The notes beneath the pieces were generated by a model, which was not told where the DNA came from, searched no databases, and worked only from the letters and a program-made list of their open reading frames with translations. From assembly GCA_037176705.1 (NCBI GenBank), contig CM073899.1, positions 7,254,001 through 7,318,000 of the forward strand: DNA of 64,000 nucleotides. The letters run 5' to 3'. Position 1 is the stretch's first letter. Every line of letters begins with the position of its first letter. The stretch comes from Molossus alvarezi (lineage: Eukaryota; Chordata; Mammalia; Chiroptera; Molossidae). Both the position numbers and the translations under genes were made by a program. Below are positions 23,050 to 33,963 of the stretch, piece by piece.

Positions 23050-24600
23050 TATGTCATTAGTTATGAAAAATTCTGTCATTATTGTTTTGAATGTTTCTTC
23101 TCCTTTTTCTATTTCTGGTACTCACACAATCCATATTTTACAAATGCTGTGATTAACCTGGCATTCTTGGAATATTCTTCTAATATTTTTCAAGTTTAAT
23201 TTTTTTATCTTTGAATTTCAGTTTTGGAAGTTTTTATTGACATATCTTTCAGTTCACTGATGCTTTCCATAGACATGTTCATTCTGCTAATGAACCTGTT
23301 TCTTTTCTTTTCCTTTACAGTATCTTTGATTTCCTACACTTCTTTTTTATTCTTTTTTAGAATTTTCATTTATCTGATGTTATCCATCTGTTTTTGCATG
23401 TCATCTGGTTTCTCACTGAAAGCTATTAGGCATAGTTCCCCAGAGACAGAGAGCCAATGGGAGATGATAGATAAGATAGATAGATATTAGTGGAGATTTA
23501 TTATAGGAAATTGCTTATATATTTATGGAGGCCAAAAAAATCTCACAAGATTATCATCTATAATCTTGAAAACCAGAAAAGGCAGTAATATAATAATAAT
23601 CAAAGTCCAAATGCTTGAGAACTAGGGAAGGAAATAGCATAACTCCCAAATGCCTAGCACCTGTAGGCCACCGGCCAAAGTCTCGGGAGCCCTTATATAG
23701 AAGTGCAGGAATAATGGAATGACCTAGCTCAAGGAAAAAGTGAGGACATTCCCCATTTTTTTGCCTTTTTGTTCTACATGGTCACTCAAGGGACCGAATG
23801 GGTCTGCTCACAATGGGGAGAATGGATCTCTTACTGTCTAGGGAATGCTAATGTCTTCTAGAAACACCCAGAAGTACTGTTGCCAGCTATATGTGCATTC
23901 CTTAGTTCATTCAACTGACACATAAAATTAACTATCACATAACTACTGGCATATTATTATAGTTATGTTAAAATTTCAGCCTGACAATCCCAGCATTATT
24001 GTCATATCAGAATTAGACTCTGGTCTCATTTCTCATTAAACAGTATGTTTTGCCTTTTATTGTGCCTTGTAATTTTTATTTTTATTGTTTTGTAAAATCT
24101 AGGCATGTTATCCTGAGGAAAACAAGCTTAATTAAACAAGCCTGCATGGAGGTGCTGTTAGGTGTGGGAGGACGTGAAATGTTCTATAGTGCTTGATTGG
24201 CCCATTCTTTCATTGCTCTGCTCCTGGATGTGACTTTACAAGCCCTCTCATCACCTCACTCCCTTAGGTAAATGTCTGGACAACACTGCAGCTGGGTGTT
24301 CTCCTTCCTCTGTTCGAGAGGATAGAGCTGGTTGCAATTAAGTATTTCCACTTATCCACATTAAAAGCCAGAGGAGCCTGTAGTTGGATATTTTCCTTCC
24401 CCCAATTCAATTAGATTGTGGTAAAAATCCAGTCTGTTAGGTTTTAATCAAATTGTTGCTTTTGAGGGAATGTGTTGTTAAAAACAGAATGCTCAGGGCT
24501 GCTTTCCGTAGTCATGCCAGAAGTTGGAACAGAAGTTAGTGAGAATACTGATGGGTTTAGCCTTGCTGGGATTAAACTGTACCCATAAGAAAGATCTGAG
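23050..24600 (-). mobile_element. Old L1 5' region (ORF1 and 5'UTR), minus strand
   Basis: 23050-23423 reads on the minus strand as ORF1-proximal sequence of an old L1M-type element, and 23940-24600 as its 5'UTR-like part. An LTR (23424-23939) splits it. No frame is open. The assignment is by sequence likeness only. Confidence 0.6.
23424..23939 (-). mobile_element. Old ERVL-like solo LTR (MLT2-type)
   Basis: On the plus strand it reads CCCCAGAGACAGAGAGCC, then GATTTATTATAGGAAATTGC, TTTTTGTTCTACATGG, AAACACCCAGAAG and finally GACACATAAAATTAACTATC. This order matches a common mammalian LTR I associate with the ERVL/MLT2 group; on the minus strand the poly(A) signal AATAAATC precedes the terminus. 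There is no internal retroviral sequence. Group name not verified. Confidence 0.6.
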
Positions 24601-24689
24601 AAGAAGTCCTGTCTTTTTGGGTAAACCATATTTACCCAAAAACTAGGTCTCCCACTCTACTCAGTGAAGTAGATTAGACCCCTAATTGT

Positions 24690-24965
24690 GTATAGCTAGT
24701 GTTCTAACACAAAGAGGAAATTCAAGAGACATACACACCAAGAGAACATCCTGTGAAGAGAAGGGCACAGATTGGACTCATTTTTCTATAAGCCAAAGAA
24801 CAACAAAACTTGCCAGCAAACCACCAGAAGCAAGGAAAGAGGCACGGGACAGATTTCTCCTGACACCCTGATTTTGGACTTCTTGTCAACATAACTGTGA
24901 GGACATACATTTCTGTTGCTCAAGTCATCCAATTTGTGATACTGTGGAACATGATGACTGTGCAG
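24690..24965 (+). mobile_element. MaLR (MLT1-like) LTR fragment, 3' part
   Basis: Contains CCAGCAAACCACCAGAAGCA (about 24811), TTTTGGACTTCTTG and AACTGTGAGGACATACATTT, then TTTCTGTTGCTCAAGTCATC, in the order found in MLT1 LTR 3' halves. Diverged and missing its 5' part. Confidence 0.75.
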
Positions 24966-25717
24966 ATTAGAAAGTGCTATAATATTCTTTAGAATGTAAT
25001 TCAAAACAATAGGAATGATATATTTATAAAGTGAGTAGAGAGAGGAAATATTTTAGTGGTAAGGAAACCAGTTAAGTGATGATAATAATAATAATCATGG
25101 CTAAACAAGGTAAATGCCTAGGCTCTATTCTAAAAATAAATCTGACATTATAATCACAAATGTTCCTGATAAGAAAGAAAAGCAAGGATTTCTAAAAAAC
25201 ATTTGTGGGTGCAGAGATAGCTCTCTGCTCTATGATGAGCTCAGATTTAAAAAGGTCAACTAAAATGTCAGAAGCCACACATAAGCTATAACAAATAAAG
25301 TTATAGAGATGAATCATACAGAAAGACTACAATACAAACTGAAGTAAATTTAATAAAAATTACTAGAAGTTGACAAAAATTTTTAGAGCAAAAATAGTGA
25401 GAATAGTTGCCTAAAAATAGAAGTCTTACAGAGTAGAAGAACTCAGTTTATCTTTTGCTCTATTTTTCATTCAGCCCTTTCAAATCTGGAAACCACTGGG
25501 AGGAAATCTAAGACTCAGCAGGAGAAGAAGCTGTAGGAAATTACCTAGGAGTTTCCATGCTAATCACAACCCAGGGTATACAGAGAAGCTTGATGATGAG
25601 ATTTCAGAGCTACTTTTAATAATTTCTGAAGGGCAACCAGATGAGGGTACATTCTGCAAAATAACTGTACTATCTAGCACAACAATCTCCCATGGCTTAT
25701 ATTTTTTGGTAACAATA
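24966..25717. other. Unclassified sequence
   Basis: No gene or repeat family recognised. AT-rich with a short (AAT)n run near 25080-25098. Confidence 0.35.
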
Positions 25718-25925
25718 TTTTGTACTGGTTGAGAATACAGTCTTTGATTTCATCATCATGGTTCCAATTCTGCATCCCCTGTTAATGATTTTATAAGCTG
25801 GGACATGTTATTTAACCACATTGTTTCATATTTTTATTTGTAAAATGAGAATAGAATTTAAAACAATAGATATATGACACATGGTAAATATAAAATAAAT
25901 ATAAGGTATTGCTAATATTATGACC
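25718..25925 (+). mobile_element. MIR SINE
   Basis: Ordered MIR landmarks: GGTTGAGAATACAGTCTTTG, ATTCTGCATCCCCTG, GGGACATGTTATTTAACCA, and ATTTGTAAAATGAGAATAGA. Highly diverged, as expected for an ancient mammalian SINE. Confidence 0.75.
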
Positions 25926-26454
25926 AGCATTACCACTATCTTTATTTCCAAATTTCTTTTCTATTTTTATTTGTTCTTTTAATCCAAATTGAATGGTTGA
26001 TACTGTTTGTGTATCTTTTTCTTTCTTTCTTTTTCTTTTGTTGTGCCCATTAAATATGTAGACATAGATGAATAAAAAAGGTTTCTTTATTTTAAAGTGC
26101 ATAAACCCATTACCAGGAAGGTTCTGAAGATTCTGAAGAATTTACCATTGGCAAGGGGGGGGTGGGATTTGGGATAAAGCTTGGAAAATTGTTAGTCTGA
26201 CCAAATCCTGAAGGATGAGGAGATTTGTGAAGGTGAAAACTTTGGGGAAAAAGGAAGTCAACATTTGGAAATGCAGAATTATACAAGGGCAAATTTGTCC
26301 TTGGGAAAATTCGGCTTTTGATAGCACCACTAAAAAGAATTTGAAAGTTGAATCTTAATTGAGGCCTTGGAAGTTTTATTTGACATGAACCCAAGAAGGA
26401 TGTATAGCTATCATAAGGAACTTTGATTTTAGGACTGTGTTTTTCAACTAGAAT
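25926..26454. other. Unclassified sequence
   Basis: No gene or known repeat recognised. It includes an A/G-rich strand with a G9 run near 26155-26163. The frames open here are short and look incidental. Confidence 0.35.
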
Positions 26455-26526
26455 GTCTCATAGGTTGAATCATGCTCCTCCCCAAATTGTATGTTGAAGT
26501 TCTAACACGCAGTACCTCATAATGTG
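26455..26526 (+). mobile_element. MaLR LTR fragment, 5' part
   Basis: GGTTGAATCATGCTCCTCCC, then TATGTTGAAGTTCTAACACG and AGTACCTCATAATGTG match the start of an MLT1/MST-type LTR. It stops abruptly at the GC-rich module next to it. Confidence 0.7.
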
Positions 26527-26926
26527 GAGCCGGACCAGCGACCAGAGGGGAGCCGCTGACTGAGACCGCTCCCGGGAGCCCTGGGGACTGAACTCAACCC
26601 CTGCCCGACTCTGCGCTCACTCACGCCTACGGAGCTGGGGACCCAGCGACTGCTTCACCTGGAGACTCTGTTACTGCTACATGGACACTGTGTGATGAAC
26701 TGATGGAGGAGATTGGCGTCGATTATTGCCTCGAGATACACCTGCGCGGATCAAGGTGCCGCGCATCCTGGCCGCCTGTGTTGGTTTCTGTGCGATCGCT
26801 GTCGTGGGCCTCGTCCTCCAAGGAAGAGCCTAGGTGCCAACCCCAATCACGAGCATTTGGGGGTCCCCATGCCAAGCAATTTATAGGAAACTGTGTACAT
26901 GCAGAGTGTGAAAGCACTGCTTGCAT
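26527..26926 (+). other. GC-rich, CpG-bearing module of unknown origin
   Basis: About 400 bp of clearly higher GC and CpG content than the AT-rich flanks, with abrupt borders: a MaLR fragment on the left and a G-rich tract on the right. I recognise no repeat. One plus-strand frame is open from 26699 to a stop at 26831-26833 (44 codons) and ends in the hydrophobic run KVPRILAACVGFCAIAVVGL, which resembles a membrane segment; it has no ATG start. Another frame is open from 26703. It could be a captured or retrocopied 5' exon, an unknown LTR or a decayed CpG island. No function is claimed. Confidence 0.35.
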
Positions 26927-27116
26927 GGGGGGGGGGGGAGGAGGATGGGGAGGAGATAGGAGGAGGAGGGGAGGGGCTGGGAAGGGGAGGGATGCCTTCT
27001 GCATGTGCCTCCACGGGGAATCCTGCCCATAACCTAGGTATGCACCCTGATCTGAATCAAACTTGCAACCTTATGGTATTTGGGATGATGCTCCAAACAC
27101 GGCCAGGGCATGGATT
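26927..27116 (-). mobile_element. Degenerate VES-type SINE with G-rich tract
   Basis: 26990-27116 matches the minus-strand SINE order: GCCTTCTGCATGTGCCTCCA, AACCTAGGTATGCACCCTGA, then CACGGCCAGGGC. The CT-rich body complement has become a G/GGA-rich tract (26927-26988) with a run of 12 G. Confidence 0.7.
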
Positions 27117-28037
27117 TTGTTTCTTGTAGCAAAGTAAATGTTACTTATTCCACACATGTCATAAAAAAAGGAAGTATGACTTTTGGTATTTGGAAAAGCA
27201 GTTCAGGATATCACCACCTTCTGCTGAAATCAAGAGCGCAACCAGTATGATAAAGTAGAAGTGCTTTGGATCACTGTTAAAATACACACTATGCAAAGGT
27301 CGGTTTATACTTTAAAGGAATGGATTCAGCATTCCTGCTGTGGTGGGTCTGTCTGCTGCAAACCCTCGCAGGCCTTTAGTGAGCCGTCTCTGCAACCCCA
27401 GGAGCTCTCTGTTGTTCTCCCATTAACCCCGCAGGCCCTTCTTAGGAAGTGTCCTACATCTATTCTCCCAAATTTTCACCCATTAGAAGTCAAAAAATTA
27501 AAATTACTTATAATTTATACTTTTAAGATGTAAAAGAAATTATAGTTTGTTCCCATATCAGAAAAAGTTGGAATCTTTTTACTTGATAGTGTTCTAACTA
27601 CTCAAAGATATTGATGGATTTACAGACCTCCCTATTTTCAACTCTCTCCCAACCCCTAAATAAAAAATGAAAAAACAGAGCAAGCAGGGTAAACCAAGAA
27701 AACTAACAAAAAAGGAGCATAAAAAAACATGGGTAATATTTAAAATATTGACAAAGTATACTCACAAACACAATATATTTGCAAGGGAACCTAACACCAC
27801 GGGCAGCTACCCCTGGGTGGCACCGCAAGTTCTGCAGAATAGGTGGAATAGAGAAACAGGAACCATTCTGATAGCACTGGGAGCAGGAGACATGTAATCG
27901 GCATTGATCTCATCTTACAGCTTAGTCCCCTCACTCAGTATAAAACATGTGGCAAGTTAATCCTAACACAGCAGCTAAAGATGGGCTTTGCTAGCTCTAG
28001 TCCACGACTAAGTCGGGTTGATATGACATAGGTCTCA
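27117..28037. other. Unclassified sequence
   Basis: I recognise no gene, RNA or repeat. It includes a patch of moderate GC (27330-27445) and an A-rich stretch (27655-27780). Confidence 0.35.
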
Positions 28038-28168
28038 TTTTACCTGGCTGTTGAGCTCAGTGGTCAGAGCGCCAGCCCTAGGTCCAAAGGGTCTCAGGTT
28101 CGATACCCAGCCAAGGACATGTACCTGGGTTTCAGGTTTGATCCCTGGCCCCAGTCAGGGCATGTGCA
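28038..28168 (+). mobile_element. VES-type SINE, 5' half only
   Basis: The tRNA-like head ACCTGGCTGTTGAGCTCAGT with B box GGTTCGATACC is followed by GGACATGTACCTGGGTT. The CT-rich body and tail are absent; it abuts an old L1 at 28170. Confidence 0.8.
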
Positions 28169-28739
28169 TTAACAATCTCTAGGTCTAAATTTATCTGTCC
28201 TTTAAGGCTACTTTTTCCTAGATATTCTGTCTGGAATATCTACTCTTTGATAAAAATGTAGTATTAAAGTCTCCTACTCTGACTGTATTACTGTCAGTCT
28301 TCCCTCCATGTCCATCACTATTTTCTTTATAAATTTAGGTGCTCCTATGTTGGTTCCATAAATGTTTACAAGGGATTATATCCTCTTGTTGGATTGATAT
28401 ATTTACAATTATGCAATGTACTTCTTTGTCTCTTATTATAGCTTGTCTTTTAAAGATTAATAAGTATTGCTACCCTAGCTTTTTGTTTGTTTCCATTTGC
28501 ATGAAATACTATATTTCTTCCCTTTACCTTCAGTCTGTGTGTGTGTCCTTTGATCTGAAGTAAATCTTTTGTAGATAGCATATGTATGGGCCCTGTTTTC
28601 TTATCCATTCAGCTACCTCTGTATCCTTTGATTAGAACACTTAATCTATTTGCATTTAAAGTCATTATTAAGAGGTGTGTAGTTATTGCTATTTGTTGGT
28701 TCATATTTATGTCACTCCCCCCCCCCATATTTTTCTTCA

Positions 28740-29980
28740 AGGAGACCCTTTAACATTTCTTGCAATATTGGTTTGCTGATGATGAACTCCTTTAGATTTT
28801 ACTTATCTGGGAAGTTCTATATCTCCCTTTCAATTTTAAGTAATAGCCTTGCTGGGTAGAGTAGCCTTGGTTGTATGCCCTTTCTTTTCATCACTTTGAA
28901 CATTTCAGACCACTCAGGGTGGCCTGAAACGTTTCTGTTGAGAAATCAGCTGACAGTCATGGGACACCCTTGTAGGTAACTGCTTTTGCCTTTCTGCTTT
29001 CAAGATTCTCTTTGTCTTTAACGATTGCCATTTTAATTATAATGTGTCTTGGTGTGGGCCACTTTGGTTTCATCTGGTTTGAGAATCACTGCACGTCCTT
29101 GATTTGCATGTCTATTTCCTTCACCAAGTTATGGAAATTTTTAGTCATTATTTTTTGAAATATGTTTCCCTTCCCTGACTCTCTTTTGTGATCTTCTGTT
29201 AACCATATGGCGTGAATGTTGTTATGATTGATATATCTTAGAGGTCTCCTAAATTACCCTCATTTCTATTTACAGTGATACCTCGGTTCTCGAACATAAT
29301 TCGTTCCAGGAGGACGGTTGAGAACCGAATTTGTTCGAGAACCGAAGCAATGAAACCCAATAGGAAAGCGTGACTCCACAAAGCGTGACTCTCTCTCTGC
29401 ACGCACACTGATGACGCAAGCAAGGCGCGCTGGGCCGAATGAACGCCATTCGGCTCAACTCGGCTCATCTCGGAAGTTCGAGTTCCAAATATTTGTTCGG
29501 ATTCCGAGACAAATTTTCTCGAATCTCCTGGTCGAATACCGATTTGGTCGAAAACCGAGGCGTTCGAGAACCGAGGTATCACTGTATTTATTTAGTTAGT
29601 TGTTAGTTTTGCTGTTCTGAATGGGTGTTTTCTGCTACTTTGTCTTCTAAATTGCTGAGTCAATCTACTGCTTCATGTAGTCTGCTGTAGATTTGATCAA
29701 GTTTATTTTTCATTTCAGTTATTCTACTCTTCATTTCTATTTTTTATTGTTTCTAAGTCTTAATTTATGCTTGATATCTCTTTATTGAAGTTCTTATTAA
29801 GTTCCTTAAGCATCCTATAATCATTGTTTTTGAACTCTATCTGGTAAAGTCTTACCTCCTTTTCACTTAGCTCTTTTTCTGTGGATTTCTCTGCTTCTTT
29901 CATTTGGGACATGTTTTTGTTTTGTGTTTGTTTTTCTAATCTCCCCATTTGGCTGCCTCTCTGTGCTTGTTTCTGTGTAT
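28740..29980 (-). pseudogene. L1 ORF1 remnant
   Basis: The N-terminal part is readable on the minus strand between 29760 and 30026: it contains NKNMSQMKEAEKSTEKELSE, like the ORF1 start of the L1 at 46493 (KSQMKEHETSTEDE). The C-terminal domain lies near 28740-28900. The MITE and many indels break the frame. Confidence 0.75.
29273..29584. mobile_element. 312-bp MITE with perfect 23-bp terminal inverted repeats and TA duplication
   Basis: The left end starts CAGTGATACCTCGGTTCTCG; the right end is its exact reverse complement over at least 23 bp. TA at 29271-29272 and 29585-29586 is the target duplication. Many CpGs survive (TTCGAGAACCG type), and inner copies of the CGGTTCTCGAAC motif occur near 29320 and 29550. 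No transposase is encoded. The TA target and CAG ends suggest the Tc1/mariner (pogo/Tigger-like) group. It inserted into ORF1 of an old L1. Confidence 0.9.
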
Positions 29981-30020
29981 TAGGCAGATCTACTACTTTT
30001 TCCAGCCTTTGCAACTTGGC

Positions 30021-31073
30021 CTGCATTAGCCTGGTGAACTCTGCTAGTTACACCCTGGTGATTTCTTGAGTCTCCCCCGCCCCACACAACTTGCCCACAG
30101 CCTGAGGCTCCTTCAGGGGCAACCCACCTGGGCCTGAGTTGCAGTTTTTTGTGTCCTGTGGGGCCCAGTTGTTCAGTCTCCTGAGCTGGATTCTCCAGGA
30201 GTGTCCCCAGTGTGGGTAGTGTGCCCTCCTGTTATAGTTTAAACTTGATTGCTGTTTACACATCAGTGGGTAGAGTTGACCCTTGAGCTCATTGGCTATA
30301 AATATTGACCATGACTACAGTGTGTGAGCTGCTGTGCAGTGTCTGAGCCCTTGGAACAAGATTCACTTCAGTGGGGTCTGGTGTCTGCTTTTACCTCCCT
30401 TGGTTGTGCTACTTGTAGAGGTAATCAGGTGGTGTTCTCCTATGGTCTGAAGATGGCCACCAGGTATGTTGGTTCTGGGCTCGTTTGGGAGGTACTCTTA
30501 TACAGGTAAATGTCAAATTCTGCCTGTGACCAGCCTGGAACTACCTGTCCATAACTACAAAGTGATCTGTGGTTGGTAGCTGCCTGTGCTGGGCCTGGAT
30601 GCACGTGGGAGGAGCCATGATGCAAACAGAGGTCAGCTGCCACTGGTACCCAGCCTGTGGCAGGTTAGCAAAAGGCACAAGGTACCCAGAGACCTACCAT
30701 CATCTGCCAGCTGCCCATAAGGCTCAGCTGCTGAAAGAGCCACATGTAGAATGTGTGCTGGGTGATACAGGGTCTCAGTGAGTCATCAGCATGCAGCTAA
30801 TGAAGTTCACTAGGATAATGCAAAATCAGGTGTGGCCATGTCAGGGGAGAACTCAATAAAGGGACAGTGGCCACAATCTCTCACCCTGAAGTCACACAGT
30901 TCAGTTTCTCCCTGTATGTCTCTGGAATCCCCAGAGTTTTATAAAAAGACTGCAACTCAGGCCCAGGTGGGTTGCCCCTGAAGGAGCCTCAGGCTGTGGG
31001 CAAGTTGGGTGGGGAGGGGGAGACTCAAGAAATCATCAGGGTGTAACTAGCAGAGTTCACCAGGCTAATGCAG
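30021..31073. repeat. Long inverted repeat, two 130-bp arms
   Basis: Arm 1 (30021-30150) is the reverse complement of arm 2 (30944-31073) with about four differences by eye. Shared landmarks: arm 2 GCCCAGGTGGGTTGCCCCTG and arm 1 CAGGGGCAACCCACCTGGGC; arm 2 GTGTAACTAGCAGAGTTCAC and arm 1 GTGAACTCTGCTAGTTACAC. About 790 bp lies between the arms. Both lie in the 5'UTR of an old L1. Confidence 0.9.
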
Positions 31074-31600
31074 GTTCAGATTGGGTGCTAGGAGGAGATA
31101 TCAACACAGGAAAGATGGTGCCCATCAGTCAAGCTGGAGGAGGATTCAACACAGGGACAATGGGAGTAATATCTACAGCCCCCACCCAGAAGCTATACAA
31201 CTCAGCCCCTCCTTGCATATCTCTCACTTTCCTCTTACGTCACCAGAATTCCTCAAGAGCTTTTTAAGAAAAACTACAATGCAGGCCTAGGCTGATTGTC
31301 CCCAAGATAACCACAGGCCTGGGCAAACTGGGTGGGGCAGGGTCTCAGGGAGTCATCAGGGTGGAGCTTAGTTCATCTGGCAAATGTAGATTTAGATTTG
31401 GCTGTTGGGGGAGGGCCGGACACAGAAAAGATTGTGCCCACTGGCAATGCAGGAGACTCAACACAGGGACAGTGGCAGCCATCCCTTCAGCCCTTGCAAC
31501 AATGTCCCACAAGTCAGTGTCTCCTTGTATCTATCTGGTGCCCCTCCTAGCCATCATCCCTCCTCTGAAACCCAGAGCAAGTGCCTGGGAGTGAGATGTG
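30770..31600 (-). repeat. Tandem units of about 310-320 bp in L1 5'UTR
   Basis: Related blocks recur: GTCATCAG near 30782, ATCATCAG near 31032 and GTCATCAG near 31352; CAACACAGGGACA-type blocks near 30850, 31145 and 31452; and CTCCNTGTAT-type blocks near 30909, 31211 and 31520. Spacing is roughly 250-320 bp. Copies are diverged, so the unit borders are approximate. Confidence 0.6.
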
Positions 31601-32006
31601 TGCACTGGTCCTACAAGATGATGCTTGAATTTCTCGCACCCTTCCATCTCACCAGGATAGACGGAGGAATCCCCATGACTTGCACAGCCAGATGTCATGT
31701 GGATTTCTCTTTCCAGCACTGGTGTTCCAAGCTGGGAAACCTGGGTGGGCTTGAGAGACCCTCAGTCTGCGTGAAGGACCTCTGCAGCTGAGATACCCCT
31801 CTGATTTCAACCACCAGAGATAGATGTGGGGCCAGCTTGTTTCGTGTCTCTGCTCCTCCTATCAGTCCTGACATGGCTTCATCTTCTGTTCAGCTGGTCT
31901 TCAGATTGTTCTTCAGGTGGACTGTTTTATAATTTAGTTACAATTTTGGTGTGCTTATGAGAGGAGGTGAGTAGTGTCCACCTACTCGCCATCTTCACTA
32001 AACTCT

Positions 32007-32344
32007 AATTTATCATTTTTTTACTGAGATTTTCAAATGTACCTGCAGCTTTCCTCATATTTCTTTTACCTGTTTCATTCTTATGATTATTTCTGCCAAA
32101 CCTAGCCACTTTCTACATTTAATAACAGCTAGATATTTTCTTCTTTTGTTTTCTTCTTCTCTTAGGTTCTGATATTATCTATGTGGGGGTGGGTGTGGGG
32201 GGGAGGACCTGAAGGAGCATTTAAAAGATTTGAGTCATTGTGTGATGTCAACTTTTAGTCACTTTGAGGTTATTTTATTTGGGGTTCTGTTGTTATATTT
32301 AAATGTATGTACTATTAATATTTAAGGTATGGTTTTAAATTTTT
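32007..32344. other. Unclassified spacer between L1s
   Basis: AT-rich; it includes a G-rich patch (about 32185-32207). No gene or repeat family recognised. Confidence 0.35.
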
Positions 32345-32800
32345 AATATGTATTTGAACTTTTTAAATTGAAATTTGTATAGATTTACAAGAAGTTCCAA
32401 AGACAGTACTGTTTTCATGTTCCATTCAGCATTTCTCCCAATGGTTAAAACTCAGTTAACTAAAGTAAAATAATAGTGCAGAAATTGAGATGGTATGAAG
32501 AGTGTGTATAGGGTATTGAATCACATGTTTAGTTTTGTTAACCAACACCAAAGGAAGGTGAAGAACTGTCCCACTACCACAGAGATCTCTCTTGGCTTCC
32601 ATTATATTCACACTCACCCCTAACCCATGTGAACTACTTATCTGTGCTCAATTTCAATAATTTTGTCATTTCAAGAATGTTATATAAATGGAATTATACA
32701 GTATGGGGCAGTTTGATACTGACTTTTTTTTTTTTACTTTGCATAACTGAGGTCTATTCAAGTTGTGAAATATATCAATATTTTAATTTTACTTATTTTT

Positions 32801-33012
32801 TAATTTTTTTTTTTCTTTACTGATTTTAGAGAGAGAGAAAATGAGAAGGAGAGATAGAAACATCGATGAGAGAGAACATCAATTGGCCGCCTTCTGCATG
32901 CTCCCCCATTGGGGATCAGACCCACAGCCTCTGCATGTGCCCTGACTAGGAATCGAATCAGCAACCTCTTGGTACATGGGTCAACACTCAACCACTGAGT
33001 CACACCGGCCGG
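32801..33012 (-). mobile_element. VES-type SINE, bat
   Basis: Minus-strand head with CCGGCCGGTGTGACTCAGTGG (ending about 33012), B box GATTCGATTCC, body CATCGATG, and an A-tail complement at 32801-32822. ACTTATT-type flanks suggest a short target-site duplication. Confidence 0.9.
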
Positions 33013-33909
33013 ACTTATTCTTACTTATTGCTGAGTAGTATAGTATGGTATAGATGTACAAAATTTTGTCTAATAATTTACTTATTGAGGAACATTTAGT
33101 TGTTTGCAGTCTTTGGCTAAAAAATAAAACTTCTATGAATAATTGTGTATGGGTTTTATATGGACATAAATTTCTGTGTCTCTGGGATATATGCCCAAGG
33201 GTGCAATTTCAAGGTCATATGGTAACTTTCCATTTAGTTTTATAAGAAACTCCCAAACTATTTTCCACATTGGCCATGTAATTATATGTTTTCCAGAAAA
33301 ATATAAGAGAAATCCAGTTTCTCTATATCCATGCCAGCAGTAGGACTTGTTAGTAATTTTTTCAGCTGTACTAATAGAAATGTAGTGATATTATATTGTG
33401 CGTTTAATTTTCATTTACCTGAAGGTTAATAAAATTGGATGTACCTTTATGTGTTCATTGGCCATGCTAATATCCTCTTCAGTAAAATTGTCTTTATGGA
33501 TTTTTCCTGATTTCTCATTAGAGTTTGTTTGTTTGTTTCTACTGTTAAATTTTGAGAATTCTTTATGAATTCTACATATGAGCCCCTTATAAGTTTTATG
33601 GTTTGCAGATGTTTTCTGCCAGTCTATAGCTTTTCTTTTAATCTTCTTGACAGGGAATTTTACAAATCAAGTATTTTAATTTTGACGAACAACTTACGGA
33701 TTTTTTTCTTTAATAACCCAGATTTTCATGTCATGTCTAAGAAGTCTTCACCAACCTAACACTTTATCTTATATTTTATTCTAATGGTTGTATAGTTTTA
33801 TAGTCATTATTAAATTTATGATTCATTTTGAGTGAATTTTTTTTAATAAGGATTGAGTTTTAGATCAAGATTCGCTCTTACTAACAGATAGTCAGTCACT
33901 CCAGCACAA

Positions 33910-33921
<12 letters not shown>

Positions 33922-33961
<40 letters not shown>
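33922..33961. repeat. (TA)n microsatellite
   Basis: About 20 uninterrupted TA units following an A-run (33912-33921). Confidence 0.95.

Positions 33962-33963
<2 letters not shown>

Larger units (their letters stand above)
28170..32006 (-). mobile_element. Old L1, 5' half: endonuclease part, ORF1 and long 5'UTR
   Basis: On the minus strand the 5' end is at about 31998-32006, where GTGAAGATGGCGAGTAGG (L1-start-like) lies. The 5'UTR runs to about 29980, ORF1 (29980-28740) and ORF2 endonuclease sequence (about 28720-28170) follow, and then the element stops without a 3' end. Losing the 3' end is unusual for L1 and points to later deletion or rearrangement. A MITE (29273-29584) sits in ORF1. The 5'UTR has tandem units and an inverted copy. 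Confidence 0.8.

Noticed and set aside
26527..26926. Helitron carrying a gene fragment
   Set aside because: I looked for a 5' TC start and a 3' hairpin followed by CTRR and found no convincing pair.
30021..31073. Terminal inverted repeats of a 1-kb DNA transposon
   Set aside because: The arms lie wholly inside an L1 5'UTR, show no target duplication at their outer edges, and arm 2 is itself part of the L1 tandem units.
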